A DNA stretch of 64,000 bases from Pseudomonas lini (GTDB lineage Bacteria > Pseudomonadota > Gammaproteobacteria > Pseudomonadales > Pseudomonadaceae), in the NCBI RefSeq assembly GCF_030812475.1, contig NZ_JAUSSR010000006.1:248001-312000 (forward strand), given 5' to 3'. The stretch's first letter is position 1; each line of letters starts with the position of its first letter. Shown one piece after another: positions 36,214 to 45,675 of the stretch. A model generated the notes under the pieces. That model saw only the letters and a list, made by a program, of their open reading frames with translations, did not search any database and was not told where the DNA came from. Position numbers and translations under genes: made by a program.

Positions 36214-36674
36214 GAATTCGCTCGTATCGGCTGAAGAAAGATGGCGTTGAAAGCTGTCGCGGATAATAACAGGGTTGCCAATCCTGTCGCTGACACCGGT
36301 CGACAGGTTTTTTTCCTGATGCGTCGGCCCATACTCAAGGCAAGCCGTACGTAGATTGCGCAACGATATTTTTCAATTGAGCAATATCGTCGCGGCAACC
36401 GTCTACAGTTGGACAGTAGGGATCAGCGCACTTCCGGGCGCTGCAGCTGCCTATAAAAAGAGGGGGTGTTCATATTGTGTATCAGAAAACCCTGTGGCGA
36501 TGCCTCGCCAGTGCGGGCCCGGGCCGCCAAATGCACGCCAGATAAAAATTTAGCCGTCCGACCGGCGGCACTTTTTGGCCCTCGCGCTAGTCTTAGCGTG
36601 GATCGCGGTGACGGACGTCACTTCACCTGTCTACGTTATCCTTGTGCGAGACTCACGCAGGAATCCAGCGCAAT
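36214..36674. other. argH-algR intergenic region without fimS/algZ
   Basis: 461 bases with no credible gene. In P. aeruginosa this interval holds the AlgR partner kinase gene fimS/algZ (over 1 kb); here there is no space for it. It contains the near-perfect palindrome at 36363-36390 and otherwise only promoter-like sequence. Confidence 0.75.
36363..36390. promoter_or_regulatory. 28-bp palindromic operator-like site
   Basis: ACGATATT-TTT-CAATTG-AGC-AATATCGT: an 8-bp perfect outer inverted repeat centred on a CAATTG palindrome. The regulator is unknown. Confidence 0.5.
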
Positions 36675-37421
36675 ATGAATGTCCTGATCGTTGATGACGA
36701 ACCCTTGGCCCGCGAGCGCCTGAGCCGAATGGTCGGCGAACTCGAGGGATACAGTGTCCTGGAGCCCAGCGCTACGAATGGCGAAGAGGCGTTGGCACTG
36801 ATCGACAGTCACAAACCGGATATCGTGTTACTCGATATCCGCATGCCGGGCCTCGATGGCCTGCAAGTGGCTGCCCGATTGTGCGAACGTGAAACCCCGC
36901 CAGCCGTGGTGTTTTGCACAGGGCCCGATGAATTTGCCGTGGAAGCCTTACAGGCAAGTGCCGTAGGCTATCTGGTGAAACCTGTGCGTACAGAACAGTT
37001 ACATGAAGCGTTAAAGAAAGCCGAGCGACCCAATCGTGTCCAACTCGCCGCCTTGACCCGCCCGGCTGCCGAGAGTGGCAGCGGGCCTCGCAGCCATATC
37101 AGCGCCCGTACCCGAAAAGGGATCGAACTGATCCCCTTGGGTCAGGTGGTCTACTTTATTGCCGATCATAAATACGTGACCTTGCGCCATGAAGGCGGCG
37201 AGGTGCTGCTTGATGAGCCTCTCAAGGCCCTCGAAGATGAATTCGGCGACCGTTTCGTGCGCATTCACCGCAATGCGCTGGTGGCCCGTGAGCGAATCGA
37301 GCGCCTGCAACGCACGCCCCTGGGACATTTTCAACTGTTTCTCAAAGGCTTGAACGGTGACGCTTTGATCGTCAGCCGCCGTCATGTGGCGGGCGTTCGC
37401 AAAATGATGCAACAGCTGTAA
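36675..37421 (+). CDS. algR: LytTR response regulator AlgR
   Basis: 248 residues: a receiver domain with phospho-acceptor Asp54 (DIVLLDIRMPGLDGLQV), acidic pocket Asp7-Asp8 and switch lysine in GYLVKPV, then a LytTR DNA-binding domain (YFIADHKYVTLRHEGGEVLL, RIHRNALVARERIERLQ). AlgR controls alginate, type IV pili and biofilm genes. It is followed by hemC, as in P. aeruginosa, but its usual partner kinase gene is absent next to it. ATG 36675 chosen because the response-regulator fold starts there. Confidence 0.94.
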   Translation: MNVLIVDDEPLARERLSRMVGELEGYSVLEPSATNGEEALALIDSHKPDIVLLDIRMPGLDGLQVAARLCERETPPAVVFCTGPDEFAVEALQASAVGYLVKPVRTEQLHEALKKAERPNRVQLAALTRPAAESGSGPRSHISARTRKGIELIPLGQVVYFIADHKYVTLRHEGGEVLLDEPLKALEDEFGDRFVRIHRNALVARERIERLQRTPLGHFQLFLKGLNGDALIVSRRHVAGVRKMMQQL

Positions 37422-37563
37422 TTCGCCGGTCTCAGGCGAACTTCACACCCGATTGCCGGACATCCGGGGCCAGGGAGGGCAGGCGTTAGCTGATACAAGT
37501 CAAAGTGGATTTGGCTGAGCTGTTATTATCGGCCGTATCTATTCAGTACGGATTGATTGATCC

Positions 37564-38505
37564 ATGTCCTCTCGCGAAATCCGCATCGCCACCCGCAAAA
37601 GTGCTCTCGCCCTGTGGCAGGCCGAATACGTCAAAGCCCGTCTGGAAGAGGCTCATCCCGGACTGCTCGTGACCTTGGTACCCATGGTCAGTCGTGGCGA
37701 TAAACTGCTCGACTCGCCCTTGTCGAAAATCGGCGGCAAGGGTCTGTTCGTCAAGGAACTGGAAACCGCGCTGCTGGAAAACGAAGCCGACATCGCCGTG
37801 CATTCCATGAAGGACGTGCCGATGGACTTTCCCGAAGGCCTTGGTCTGTTCTGCATTTGCGAGCGCGAAGACCCGCGCGATGCATTCGTCTCCAATACTT
37901 ACGCGAGCCTGGATGAGTTGCCTCAAGGCAGCATTGTCGGCACCTCCAGCCTGCGCCGCCAGGCCCAGTTGCTGACCCGCCGCCCCGACCTGCAAATCCG
38001 CTTCCTGCGGGGCAACGTCAATACCCGGCTGGCCAAGCTCGATGCCGGCGAATACGACGCCATCATCCTCGCCGCCGCCGGCCTGATTCGTCTCGGCTTC
38101 GAAGATCGCATCACCTCGGCCATCAGCGTCGACGACAGTCTTCCGGCCGGTGGCCAGGGCGCGGTGGGGATCGAATGCCGCAGCGTCGACAGCGACATCC
38201 ACGCATTGCTGGCGCCGCTGCACCATCAAGACACTGCCATCCGCGTCACTGCCGAACGTGCCCTCAACAAGCACCTCAACGGCGGCTGCCAGGTGCCGAT
38301 CGCCTGCTACGCCATACTCGAAGGCGACCAGATCTGGTTGCGTGGCCTGGTGGGCGATCCAGGCGGCGGTCTGCTGCTCAGTGCGCAAGCCCGTGGGCCA
38401 CGCAGGCATGCCGAAGCCCTGGGCGTGCAAGTGGCCGAAGACCTGCTGAACCAGGGTGCCAACGACATCCTGAAGGCGGTCTACGGCGAGGCAGATCACG
38501 AGTGA
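37564..38505 (+). CDS. hemC: Porphobilinogen deaminase (hydroxymethylbilane synthase)
   Basis: 313 residues; joins four porphobilinogens into hydroxymethylbilane in heme synthesis. The dipyrromethane cofactor attaches to Cys242 in [14 protein letters not shown]; substrate-binding arginines lie in [12 protein letters not shown] and [13 protein letters not shown]. Stop overlaps the GTG start of hemD, so the two are translationally coupled; they head the hemCDXY operon. Confidence 0.97.
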   Translation: MSSREIRIATRKSALALWQAEYVKARLEEAHPGLLVTLVPMVSRGDKLLDSPLSKIGGKGLFVKELETALLENEADIAVHSMKDVPMDFPEGLGLFCICEREDPRDAFVSNTYASLDELPQGSIVGTSSLRRQAQLLTRRPDLQIRFLRGNVNTRLAKLDAGEYDAIILAAAGLIRLGFEDRITSAISVDDSLPAGGQGAVGIECRSVDSDIHALLAPLHHQDTAIRVTAERALNKHLNGGCQVPIACYAILEGDQIWLRGLVGDPGGGLLLSAQARGPRRHAEALGVQVAEDLLNQGANDILKAVYGEADHE

Positions 38506-39269
38506 CCGGCTGGCGCCTGTTACTGACGCGTCCTGCGGATGAGTCAGCGGCGCTGAGCAATGCTTTGGCGCAAGTGGGGATTTTCAGCAGCAGCTTGCCG
38601 CTTTTGGAGATCGAGTCGATTCCTGTCTCTGACACAATGCGTGAGGTGATCCGGGATCTGGAGCGCTATTGCGCGGTGATCGTGGTCAGCAAGCCGGCTG
38701 CCAGGAAGGCGGTGGGCTTGCTTGGCCAGTATTGGCCACGACCCCCTTGCCTGCAGTGGTTCAGCGTGGGTGCGGCGACCGCGCAGATCTTCCAGGCGCG
38801 CGGGGTGGACGTCAGCTTCCCGGTCGAGGGCGATGACAGCGAAGCCTTGCTTGAACTTCCCCGGCTGCGCGAGGCTATCGCACGGGCCGATCCACGGGTG
38901 CTGATCATGCGTGGGGAGGGTGGGCGCGAGCTGCTGGCTGAGCGTTTGCGCGAGCTAGGTGCTAGTGTCGACTACCTGGAGTTGTACCGGCGAAAACTGC
39001 CGAACTATCCCCCAGCAGCGCTGCCCGAGCGGATTCGGGCGGAACGCTTGAATGGGCTGGTGGTCAGCAGTGGACAGGGTTTTGAGCACCTGCGGCAGTT
39101 GGCGGGCGATACCTGGCCGCAATTGGCGCGGTTGCCGTTGTTTGTTCCAAGCCCCAGGGTTGCCGAGCTGGCATGGGCCGCCGGGGCTGAAAAAGTTGTG
39201 GATTGTCGTGGCGCCAGCGCCGCGGCTTTGCTAACGGCGTTGCGGGAGCATCCCGAACCCGTTCTCTAA
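38502..39269 (+). CDS. hemD: Uroporphyrinogen-III synthase
   Basis: 255 residues from GTG 38502, sharing 4 bases with hemC. Cyclises hydroxymethylbilane with ring-D inversion. The family has low sequence conservation; visible hallmarks are [16 protein letters not shown] at the start, [30 protein letters not shown] and [14 protein letters not shown]. Identification rests on these plus position between hemC and hemX. hemX begins 17 bases downstream. Confidence 0.93.
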   Translation: MTGWRLLLTRPADESAALSNALAQVGIFSSSLPLLEIESIPVSDTMREVIRDLERYCAVIVVSKPAARKAVGLLGQYWPRPPCLQWFSVGAATAQIFQARGVDVSFPVEGDDSEALLELPRLREAIARADPRVLIMRGEGGRELLAERLRELGASVDYLELYRRKLPNYPPAALPERIRAERLNGLVVSSGQGFEHLRQLAGDTWPQLARLPLFVPSPRVAELAWAAGAEKVVDCRGASAAALLTALREHPEPVL

Positions 39270-39285
39270 TGCAAAGGATGGATAC

Positions 39286-40428
39286 GTGAGCGAAACAGCC
39301 TTGCCTAAAGATGATGTCCAGCCAGTGCTCGATGCACCGGTTGAAACGCCTCCACCTGCTCAAGTGCAGCACCGAGGCAATGGCCTGGCAATGGTCGCGC
39401 TGCTGCTGGGCGCCGCCGGTGTTGCCGTGGGGGGCTGGGGCGTCTGGCAGGTGCGTCACCTGCAAGCCAATAACCAGCAGCAACTGGATCAGGTGCAGGC
39501 GTTGAACGATCAGGCGCAAAGCCTGAAGCTCAACGAACAGCGCCTGACTGCGCGCCTTGAACAATTGCCCGCAGCCGACGAGCTTGCAGCTCGCAGTCGT
39601 CTGGTGGTCCAGCTCCAGGGCGACCAGCAGCGCCTGAACCAGCGACTGGAAACTGTCCTCGGCGCCAGCCGCAAGGATTGGCGCCTGGCCGAAGCCGAGC
39701 ATTTGTTGCGTCTGGCCAGCCTGCGTCTTTCCGCGCTGCAGGACATCAGCAGCGCTCAGGCCCTGGTGCAGGGTGCCGATGAAATTCTCCGCGAACAGAA
39801 CGATCCGGGTTCCTTTGCCGCGCGCGAACAGGTTGCCAAAACGCTGGTAGCGTTGCGTAGCACTGAACAGCCGGACCGCACCGGGCTGTTCCTGCGCCTG
39901 GGGGCGCTGCGCGACCAGGTGATCAACCTCACGGAACTGGCGCCCGAGTACAAGGATCGTGGCGAATCCCTGCTGGGACTGACCGCCGATGGCGACGGTG
40001 CCAGTCGCTGGGCGCAATGGTGGGATCAGATCTCGCGCTATATCCGCATCGATTTCAATGCCGACAAAAACGTTCGTCCGTTGCTGGCAGGGCAAAGCCT
40101 GAGTCAGGTGCGCCTGGCCCTGAGTCTGGCCCTGGAGCAGGCGCAGTGGGCCGCACTCAATGGTCAGTCCGCCGTATACACCCAGGCGATGGTCGAGGCG
40201 CGGGATGTGCTCAAGGGCAACTTCAACCCGGACAACCCTCAGAGCAAAGTAATGCTTGAGCAGGTGGGTGAGTTGAGCAAGCAGCCGGTGAGTGTGGTCA
40301 CGCCGGATCTGACCGGTACGCTGAGCGCGGTCCAGGGGTATCTGGAACGGCGTAATGTCAACGCCGAGGATTCCGTCAAACCGATGGCCAAACCTGCCGC
40401 GAGCACCGAACCGGAGGCCACGCCATGA
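39286..40428 (+). CDS. hemX: HemX, membrane-anchored protein of the hem operon
   Basis: 380 residues from GTG 39286 (AAAGGAT upstream). A short cytoplasmic proline-rich N-terminus, one membrane segment (MVALLLGAAGVAVGGWGVW), a long coiled coil (~65-125) and a periplasmic helical domain (LRLASLRLSALQDISSAQAL). HemX was once called a uroporphyrinogen methylase, but no SAM-binding site is visible, so a scaffolding role is more likely. Overlaps hemY by 4 bases. Confidence 0.92.
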   Translation: MSETALPKDDVQPVLDAPVETPPPAQVQHRGNGLAMVALLLGAAGVAVGGWGVWQVRHLQANNQQQLDQVQALNDQAQSLKLNEQRLTARLEQLPAADELAARSRLVVQLQGDQQRLNQRLETVLGASRKDWRLAEAEHLLRLASLRLSALQDISSAQALVQGADEILREQNDPGSFAAREQVAKTLVALRSTEQPDRTGLFLRLGALRDQVINLTELAPEYKDRGESLLGLTADGDGASRWAQWWDQISRYIRIDFNADKNVRPLLAGQSLSQVRLALSLALEQAQWAALNGQSAVYTQAMVEARDVLKGNFNPDNPQSKVMLEQVGELSKQPVSVVTPDLTGTLSAVQGYLERRNVNAEDSVKPMAKPAASTEPEATP

Positions 40429-41663
40429 AACGCCTCTACGTGATCGTGTTCCTGGTCATCGCCGCCGCCGCGGCACTGGGGCTGGCGATTGCCGAGCATT
40501 CCGGCTACGTGCTGATCGCCTACAAGAGCTTTCGTTTTGAGTCGAGCCTGTGGGCGACCCTGGCCCTGGTCGCCGTGCTCTGGCTGGTGTTCTGGGGAAT
40601 CAAGGCGTTGGTCGAACTGGTGATGACCTCCAGCGGCGTGGTCAACCCCTGGTCGCGGCGCAATCGCAGTCGCCGGGTGCAAGTGGCGATCGAACACGGG
40701 CAGCTGGATCTGGCCGAAGGGCGCTGGGCCAGTGCGCAGCGTCATCTGCATCGGGCTGCCGAAGCCGAGCGCCAACCGCTGCTGTACTACCTGGGCGCTG
40801 CCCGCGCGGCGAACGAGCTGGGTCACTACGAGGAAAGCGACAAGCTGCTGGAGCGCGCCCTCGAACGACAGCCTCAGGCCGAGCTGGCAATCGCCTTGAG
40901 TCACGCTCAATTACAGACGGATCGCGGCGACACCGACGGCGCCCTGGTGACCCTGGAGGCCATGCGCGCGCGTCATCCGCGTAACGTCCAGACCTTGCGC
41001 CAGTTGCATCGCCTGCATCAACAGCGTGGCGACTGGTCGGCGGTGATTCGCCTGCTGCCGGAACTGCGCAAGGACAAGGTCCTGCCACCGGCCGAACTGG
41101 CCGAACTGGAACGCCGGGCCTGGGGGGAAAACCTGTCCCTGGCTGCGCAGCAGGAAGCGGACGGAACGGTAGGGTTGCAATCGCTCAACCGCGCCTGGCA
41201 GCAGCTCACCTCCGAGCAGCGTCAGGAGCCGCAACTGGTGCTCGCCTATGCCGAGCAACTGCGGCAACTGGGGGCCCAGGTCGAAGCCGAAGAGGTCCTG
41301 CGCGTAGCTCTCAAACGCAACTACGACAGTCATCTGGCGCGCCTGTACGGGCTGGTTCGCGGCAGTGATCCGGCACGTCAGCTGCACACTGCGGAAGGCT
41401 GGCTCAAGGATCATGCGGCCGACCCGAGCCTGTTGCTGACCCTGGGGCGCCTGTGTCTGCAGAGCAGTCTATGGGGCAAGGCCCGGGACTACCTGGAAAG
41501 CAGCCTGCGCATGCAGCGCAATCCGGAAGCCTGCGCGGAACTGGCGCGATTGCTGGCGCAACTGGGCGACACTCAGCGCAGCAATCAGCTGTTCCAGGAG
41601 GGCTTGGGCCTGTTGGATGAGCGCCTGCTGGCGGCGCCGTTGCCGGTACCGGTCCACGCTTGA
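40425..41663 (+). CDS. hemY: HemY, membrane TPR protein of the hem operon
   Basis: 412 residues: two N-terminal membrane segments (VIVFLVIAAAAALGLAIAEH; LWATLALVAVLWLVFWGIKA) with the HemY_N domain, then tetratricopeptide-type helical repeats (LYYLGAARAANELGHYEESD; NPEACAELARLLAQLGDTQR). Proteobacterial HemY is not the Bacillus protoporphyrinogen oxidase of the same name; its role in late heme synthesis is unresolved. Last gene of hemCDXY. Confidence 0.93.
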   Translation: MKRLYVIVFLVIAAAAALGLAIAEHSGYVLIAYKSFRFESSLWATLALVAVLWLVFWGIKALVELVMTSSGVVNPWSRRNRSRRVQVAIEHGQLDLAEGRWASAQRHLHRAAEAERQPLLYYLGAARAANELGHYEESDKLLERALERQPQAELAIALSHAQLQTDRGDTDGALVTLEAMRARHPRNVQTLRQLHRLHQQRGDWSAVIRLLPELRKDKVLPPAELAELERRAWGENLSLAAQQEADGTVGLQSLNRAWQQLTSEQRQEPQLVLAYAEQLRQLGAQVEAEEVLRVALKRNYDSHLARLYGLVRGSDPARQLHTAEGWLKDHAADPSLLLTLGRLCLQSSLWGKARDYLESSLRMQRNPEACAELARLLAQLGDTQRSNQLFQEGLGLLDERLLAAPLPVPVHA

Positions 41664-41708
41664 TGCCTTCCGGTTCACACCATCGTGCAGCGATGGCTGA
41701 CAGAAAAC

Positions 41709-41732
41709 CTGCGGCGGGTGAACTCGCCGCAG
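41709..41732 (+). other. Strong hairpin after hemY, no T-run
   Basis: CTGCGGCG-N8-CGCCGCAG, perfect 8-bp stem 46 bases after the hemY stop. Could protect the 3' end or act as a weak terminator. Confidence 0.45.
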
Positions 41733-41943
41733 ACAAACCCCTCTCGCAGGGTGCGTCTTTGGTGAGCGAATTTTTACCTTTTAGTCCGTCGGCGGAATAA
41801 TCCTACAAGGGACTACACCTGATCCTCTCGCTTCTGTCGGAAATTCCCCAAACATCTGCTGAACTGTCCCTGCCGACGTGCCTTGTAAGGCTAGCGCGCT
41901 TTACTCTACCGTAACCGCCTGTCTCCACTGTTACGGAAAAGCC

Positions 41944-42495
41944 ATGTCTTTGGCCTGCTCACGCTCCTTGTTTTTCATGGCTTTCATTGCAGGCGCCCTG
42001 GCCCTGGGTGTTTCCTATTACCTGGAATATTCAGTCGGCCTCCATCCTTGCGGGTTGTGTCTGTTGCAACGGATTTGCCTGGCGCTGCTCACGGGGATCT
42101 GCCTGATGGCTTCGGTGCATGGTCCCGGACGCTTCGGTACCTTCATGTATTGGCTGCTCGGTCTTTGTTGCACGCTGGCAGGTACTTTCACTGCATTGCG
42201 GCAGGTACTGTTGCAAAGCGAGCCGGTGCATCAGCTTTCAAACTGCGTTCCCAATCTGGCGGACCTGTTCGCCACCAGGCCCTGGATGTTCGTGGTGCAG
42301 CAGATGTTCGAAGGCACGACTGAATGCGCGTACATTTCCTGGACATTGTTCGACCTGAGCATTCCGGAGTGGAGCCTGCTGTTCTTCGTCGGGATGATGA
42401 TCCTGGGGGTTTGCCAGCTGTTGCGGCTGGTCTGGGTCGCGTGTCGGCGACCGCTCAGCGGCGAGTCGTCGCACCGGGCCCTGGTGGGTGATTAA
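41944..42495 (+). CDS. dsbB: DsbB-family disulfide bond oxidase (DsbH type)
   Basis: 183-residue inner-membrane protein with four hydrophobic segments. Periplasmic cysteine pairs lie at Cys36/Cys39 (HPCGLCLLQR) and Cys101/Cys128 (LSNCVPN ... TTECAYISW). It reoxidises DsbA and passes electrons to ubiquinone. Pseudomonads have two such genes; the copy between hemY and algQ is DsbH in P. aeruginosa. ATG 41944 follows ACGGAAAAGCC. Confidence 0.93.
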   Translation: MSLACSRSLFFMAFIAGALALGVSYYLEYSVGLHPCGLCLLQRICLALLTGICLMASVHGPGRFGTFMYWLLGLCCTLAGTFTALRQVLLQSEPVHQLSNCVPNLADLFATRPWMFVVQQMFEGTTECAYISWTLFDLSIPEWSLLFFVGMMILGVCQLLRLVWVACRRPLSGESSHRALVGD

Positions 42496-42673
42496 ACACT
42501 TGTATGAACTTTATCTCCTGCGTACCTTGAAGCCATTGTCGCGCGGGCATAATCTGGCCCGCACGTGTCATTGGAATTATGTTGCTCGAATGACGCTCTG
42601 CCTGGCCGACACTTGATGTTCAAGCTTGCGACAGGTGTAGGGCAGCATGACCCACAAGGGAAGAGAGACCGCC

Positions 42674-43132
42674 ATGCTCGAAAGTTGTCAGAATGCTCAG
42701 GAACGTTGGGGTGGAGTTCATCTGCTGATCGACCGCTGGTTGCAGGAGCGTCACGAACTGGTTCGGGCCTATGATGATCTCGGCGCCAAGCCTGAGGCTC
42801 TGGGTGAAAACCGAAAACCGCTGCAGGAATTCTGCGGAGTGCTGGTCGACTACGTGTCTGCCGGGCATTTCGAGATCTACGAACAGCTGACGGGGGAAGC
42901 CAAGGCTTTCAACGACAAGCGCGGCCTGGAACTGGCCGAGACGATCTATCCGCGCATCGATGTCATCACCGAGAAGTTGCTCGCATTCAACGACCTCTGT
43001 GATGCAGGTAAATGCGTCGCCGAGAAGTTCAAGGAGTTGGGTGGCCTGTTGCACGAGCGCTTCGAACTGGAAGACTGCCTGATCGAAGTGCTGCACACGG
43101 CTCACAAGGAAGAGGACCCGGTTCAGGCCTGA
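42674..43132 (+). CDS. algQ: AlgQ/Rsd sigma-70-binding regulator
   Basis: 152 residues, all helical ([40 protein letters not shown]). AlgQ, the Pseudomonas Rsd, binds RpoD and frees RNA polymerase for other sigma factors, affecting alginate and siderophores. Starts at ATG 42674 after AAGAGAG; the longer frame to 42647 is less likely. Terminator at 43168-43197. Confidence 0.94.
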   Translation: MLESCQNAQERWGGVHLLIDRWLQERHELVRAYDDLGAKPEALGENRKPLQEFCGVLVDYVSAGHFEIYEQLTGEAKAFNDKRGLELAETIYPRIDVITEKLLAFNDLCDAGKCVAEKFKELGGLLHERFELEDCLIEVLHTAHKEEDPVQA

Positions 43133-43167
43133 ACCCTTTTCCAGGACCTGCCTTGCTGCAAGATGTT

Positions 43168-43197
43168 GAAAACGGTGCGCCATGCGCGCCGTTTTTC
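43168..43197. terminator. Bidirectional terminator between algQ and the FKBP gene
   Basis: AAAACGG-TGCGC-CAT-GCGCG-CCGTTTTT; A and T runs on both sides serve both converging genes. Confidence 0.82.
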
Positions 43198-43208
43198 GTT
43201 TCGGCCGT

Positions 43209-43874
43209 TCAGCCCGTAGCGCCGCGTAATTCGACTTCGAACACCAGCGGCGTGAACGGCGCGATCAGGTCGCCAGCACCGTCGGCACCATAGGCTTGGG
43301 CCGATGGAATCACCAATCGCCACTTGGCGCCGACCGGCATCTGTTGCAAGGCACTGCGCCATCCGCTGATCACGCTGTCGAGACTGAACCACTGCGGCTG
43401 ACTGTTCTGATCGAACACTGAGCCGTCGGGAAGCCGACCGACATACATCACCTGGACCTTGCCGTTTGGGCCGGCTTTTGCGCCGGTGCCTGGAGTCAGT
43501 TCCGTCAGCAATATTCCGTCTGCCAATTCGCGAACCCCGGGTTTGGCTTTTTCCCCGGCGAGAAAGCGCTGTTCATTTTCGAGGGCGACTTCGCTTTGCG
43601 GCATGGCGGGTCGCTCGGCAACCTGGGCTTCGTGCTCGGCAAGAATCTGTTCGATCTGCTCATCTCTGAGTGCCAGGGGTTTGCCTTGATAGGCTTGCTG
43701 CAATCCGTCGACCAGCGCTTGAAGTTGCAGATCGGGGACCTCTTGGCGCAAGCGTTCGCCAAGGCTTGCGCCCAGGCTGTAGGCAAGTTCTCGGGCGTCG
43801 TTTTCCGTGGATTTTTCCGCGGCCTGTGCCACGGAAAAAAACACGCAAAGAGATAAAAAAAGGAAACGCGACAT
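43209..43874 (-). CDS. Periplasmic FKBP-type peptidyl-prolyl isomerase
   Basis: 221 residues: signal peptide MSRFLFLSLCVFFSVAQAAE, an N-terminal dimerisation domain (LAYSLGASLGERLRQEVPDL) and an FKBP domain (VMYVGRLPDGSVFDQNSQPQ; AKWRLVIPSAQAYGADG). Mip/FkpA-like proteins help fold envelope proteins. ATG 43874 follows GGAGAG. P. aeruginosa has the same gene between algQ and algP. Convergent with algQ. Confidence 0.93.
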   Translation of the reverse strand: MSRFLFLSLCVFFSVAQAAEKSTENDARELAYSLGASLGERLRQEVPDLQLQALVDGLQQAYQGKPLALRDEQIEQILAEHEAQVAERPAMPQSEVALENEQRFLAGEKAKPGVRELADGILLTELTPGTGAKAGPNGKVQVMYVGRLPDGSVFDQNSQPQWFSLDSVISGWRSALQQMPVGAKWRLVIPSAQAYGADGAGDLIAPFTPLVFEVELRGATG

Positions 43875-44066
43875 GGGCACTCTCCGACCTGAGATGCGAT
43901 GGATTATGCCAGTGTGAATGCGCTTGACGGTGAACTGGTTTGACGCAGGCGCAGAACATTTTCCATCCCGAGCAACGCAGTGCTTTGGTTACTGTCAACA
44001 TGCCCTAGCGGCGGTAGCAGCAGAGGTCTAGTATGGGCCGCACCCACGTCAGCCAGGAGGTAAACC

Positions 44067-45164
44067 ATGTCGGCCACCAAGAAGCCTGTAAATACTCCGT
44101 TGCACTTACTCCAACAACTCTCGGGCAGCCTGCTCGAGCATTTGGAAACCGCTTGTTCCCAAGCCTTGGCTGATGCTGAAAAACTGCTCGCCAAACTGGA
44201 AAAGCAACGCGGCAAAGCACAGGAAAAACTGCACAAGTCCCGCACCAAAGTGCAGGACGCTGCGTCGGCCGGCAAGGCCAAGGCGCAGACCAAAGCCAAG
44301 GACGCAGTGAAGGAGCTCGAGGACTTGCTCGACGCCCTCAAGGATCGTCAATCCGAAACCCGCAGCTACATCCTGCAACTCAAGCGCGATGCTCAAGAAA
44401 GCCTGAAACTGGCCCAGGGTGTCGGTCGTGTACAAGAGGCTGTCGGCAAGGCGTTGTCCCTGCGTTCCGCCAAGTCCGCTGCGGCACCTGCGAAGAAAGC
44501 CGCTGCCAAACCGGCTGCTGCAAAAGCATCGGCCAAGCCTGCTGCGGCTCCTGTTAAAAAAACCGCCGCCAAGGCACCGGTGAAGGCCGTAGCAAAACCA
44601 GCCGCTAAAACGGCGGCGAAAAAACCGGTGGCTGCCAGCGCTGCGAAACCAGCTGCCAGATCCACGGCTGCCAAACCTGCCGCTGCGAAAACAACGGCTG
44701 CCAAACCTGCTGCAAGAACCGCCGCGGCGAAACCGGCCGTGGCGAAAACCGCCGCTGCAAACCCTGCTGCTAAAACTGCCACTGCGAAAACTGCCACCAA
44801 GCCTGCTGCCGCTAAAACCGCTGCCAAGCCGGCTGCAAATCCAACTGCAAAAACAACTGCAAAAACAACTGCAAAAACAACTGCAAAAACCGCTGTCGCC
44901 AAGCCAGCGACTGCCGCAAAAACTGCCGCGGCCAAACCTGTAGCTGCCAAGCCAGCTGCAAAACCAGCCGCCAAGCCTGCAGCCAAAGCAGCCGTGAGAA
45001 AACCGGCCGCCACGGCCAAGCCGATCCCTGCGCCCGCTGCCAAGCCAGTGACGCCAGAGCCGTCTGCTTCTGCAGCGCCTGCAGCAACCAACTCGACCAC
45101 CTCGCCTGCGCCAACGCCAGCCGCTTCGTCGAGCACCAGCAATACCCCAACCAGCGCCTCCTAA
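44067..45164 (+). CDS. algP: AlgP histone H1-like protein
   Basis: 365 residues: a helical N-terminal part (~1-130; LLQQLSGSLLEHLETACSQA and a long charged coiled coil) and a C-terminal half built from AAKPAAKT-type repeats rich in Lys, Ala, Pro and Thr, ending in a Ser/Pro/Thr tail. It resembles eukaryotic H1 and binds DNA; in P. aeruginosa AlgP influences algD and its repeats are unstable. The stretch at 44843-44890 holds four perfect 12-base repeats. Its stop overlaps that of the converging gene. Confidence 0.95.
   Translation: MSATKKPVNTPLHLLQQLSGSLLEHLETACSQALADAEKLLAKLEKQRGKAQEKLHKSRTKVQDAASAGKAKAQTKAKDAVKELEDLLDALKDRQSETRSYILQLKRDAQESLKLAQGVGRVQEAVGKALSLRSAKSAAAPAKKAAAKPAAAKASAKPAAAPVKKTAAKAPVKAVAKPAAKTAAKKPVAASAAKPAARSTAAKPAAAKTTAAKPAARTAAAKPAVAKTAAANPAAKTATAKTATKPAAAKTAAKPAANPTAKTTAKTTAKTTAKTAVAKPATAAKTAAAKPVAAKPAAKPAAKPAAKAAVRKPAATAKPIPAPAAKPVTPEPSASAAPAATNSTTSPAPTPAASSSTSNTPTSAS
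44843..44890 (+). repeat. Tandem 12-base repeat in algP, four copies
   Basis: AACTGCAAAAAC repeated four times without a mismatch, coding Thr-Ala-Lys-Thr each time; copy changes would keep the reading frame. Confidence 0.95.
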
Positions 45165-45625
45165 GCGCCGGTTGCCGCGACGCGCAGCTGATGCAGCGCG
45201 TCGCGGTCCAGGTGGGCGGCGCCTGCCGTCACACCTTCCAGCCAGGCCGATAGATCGGTCACCCCACACTGCGGCCAACTGTGTGCCGTTCTCTCCAGCC
45301 GCAATAGCAGGTGTCGCTCGGCTTCGAGCTCCAGTGCCTTCACCTGTTCGCGCAATGCATTGAGTTCGATGTCTGAAGCGGCAGCGGTTTTCCATTGCAT
45401 GCGCAATGCCCGCAGCGGCTTTACAACATCGGCGTCCCATGGCTCGGCCAGGTTGCGAAGCAGCCGCAATCGTTGCTCGTTGCAGGCAACACCTTGCTGT
45501 CCCAGCCACAGCCCACACAGCAGCAGGCACACATTGGCGCCCGTCGACTGCAATTCCAGGCACGCGGTTTCGACGCCGGGACGGGCGTAGGTGTCAAGGG
45601 AAAAGCTCCACAGGTCAGGGGACAT
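45161..45625 (-). CDS. TIGR02444 family (DUF2390) protein
   Basis: 154 residues, helical (SPDLWSFSLDTYARPGVETA; NVCLLLCGLWLGQQGVACNE), matching the TIGR02444 family, of unknown function, found next to ABC-F genes in pseudomonads. Divergent from the ABC-F gene with a 50-base gap; stop codon overlaps that of algP on the other strand. Confidence 0.85.
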   Translation of the reverse strand: MSPDLWSFSLDTYARPGVETACLELQSTGANVCLLLCGLWLGQQGVACNEQRLRLLRNLAEPWDADVVKPLRALRMQWKTAAASDIELNALREQVKALELEAERHLLLRLERTAHSWPQCGVTDLSAWLEGVTAGAAHLDRDALHQLRVAATGA

Positions 45626-45675
45626 CGTGCTACTCGCGCCAGTTGCGAGCGAAGCTGGTAGACTCCGCCGCCATT

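Noticed and set aside
37436..37465. GAACTT as an AlgU promoter between algR and hemC
   Set aside because: No TCTGA-like -10 at 16-17 bases.
44106..45563. Long glycine/arginine-rich frame antisense to algP
   Set aside because: It is the shadow of the repetitive high-GC algP gene; no ribosome site and no domain.
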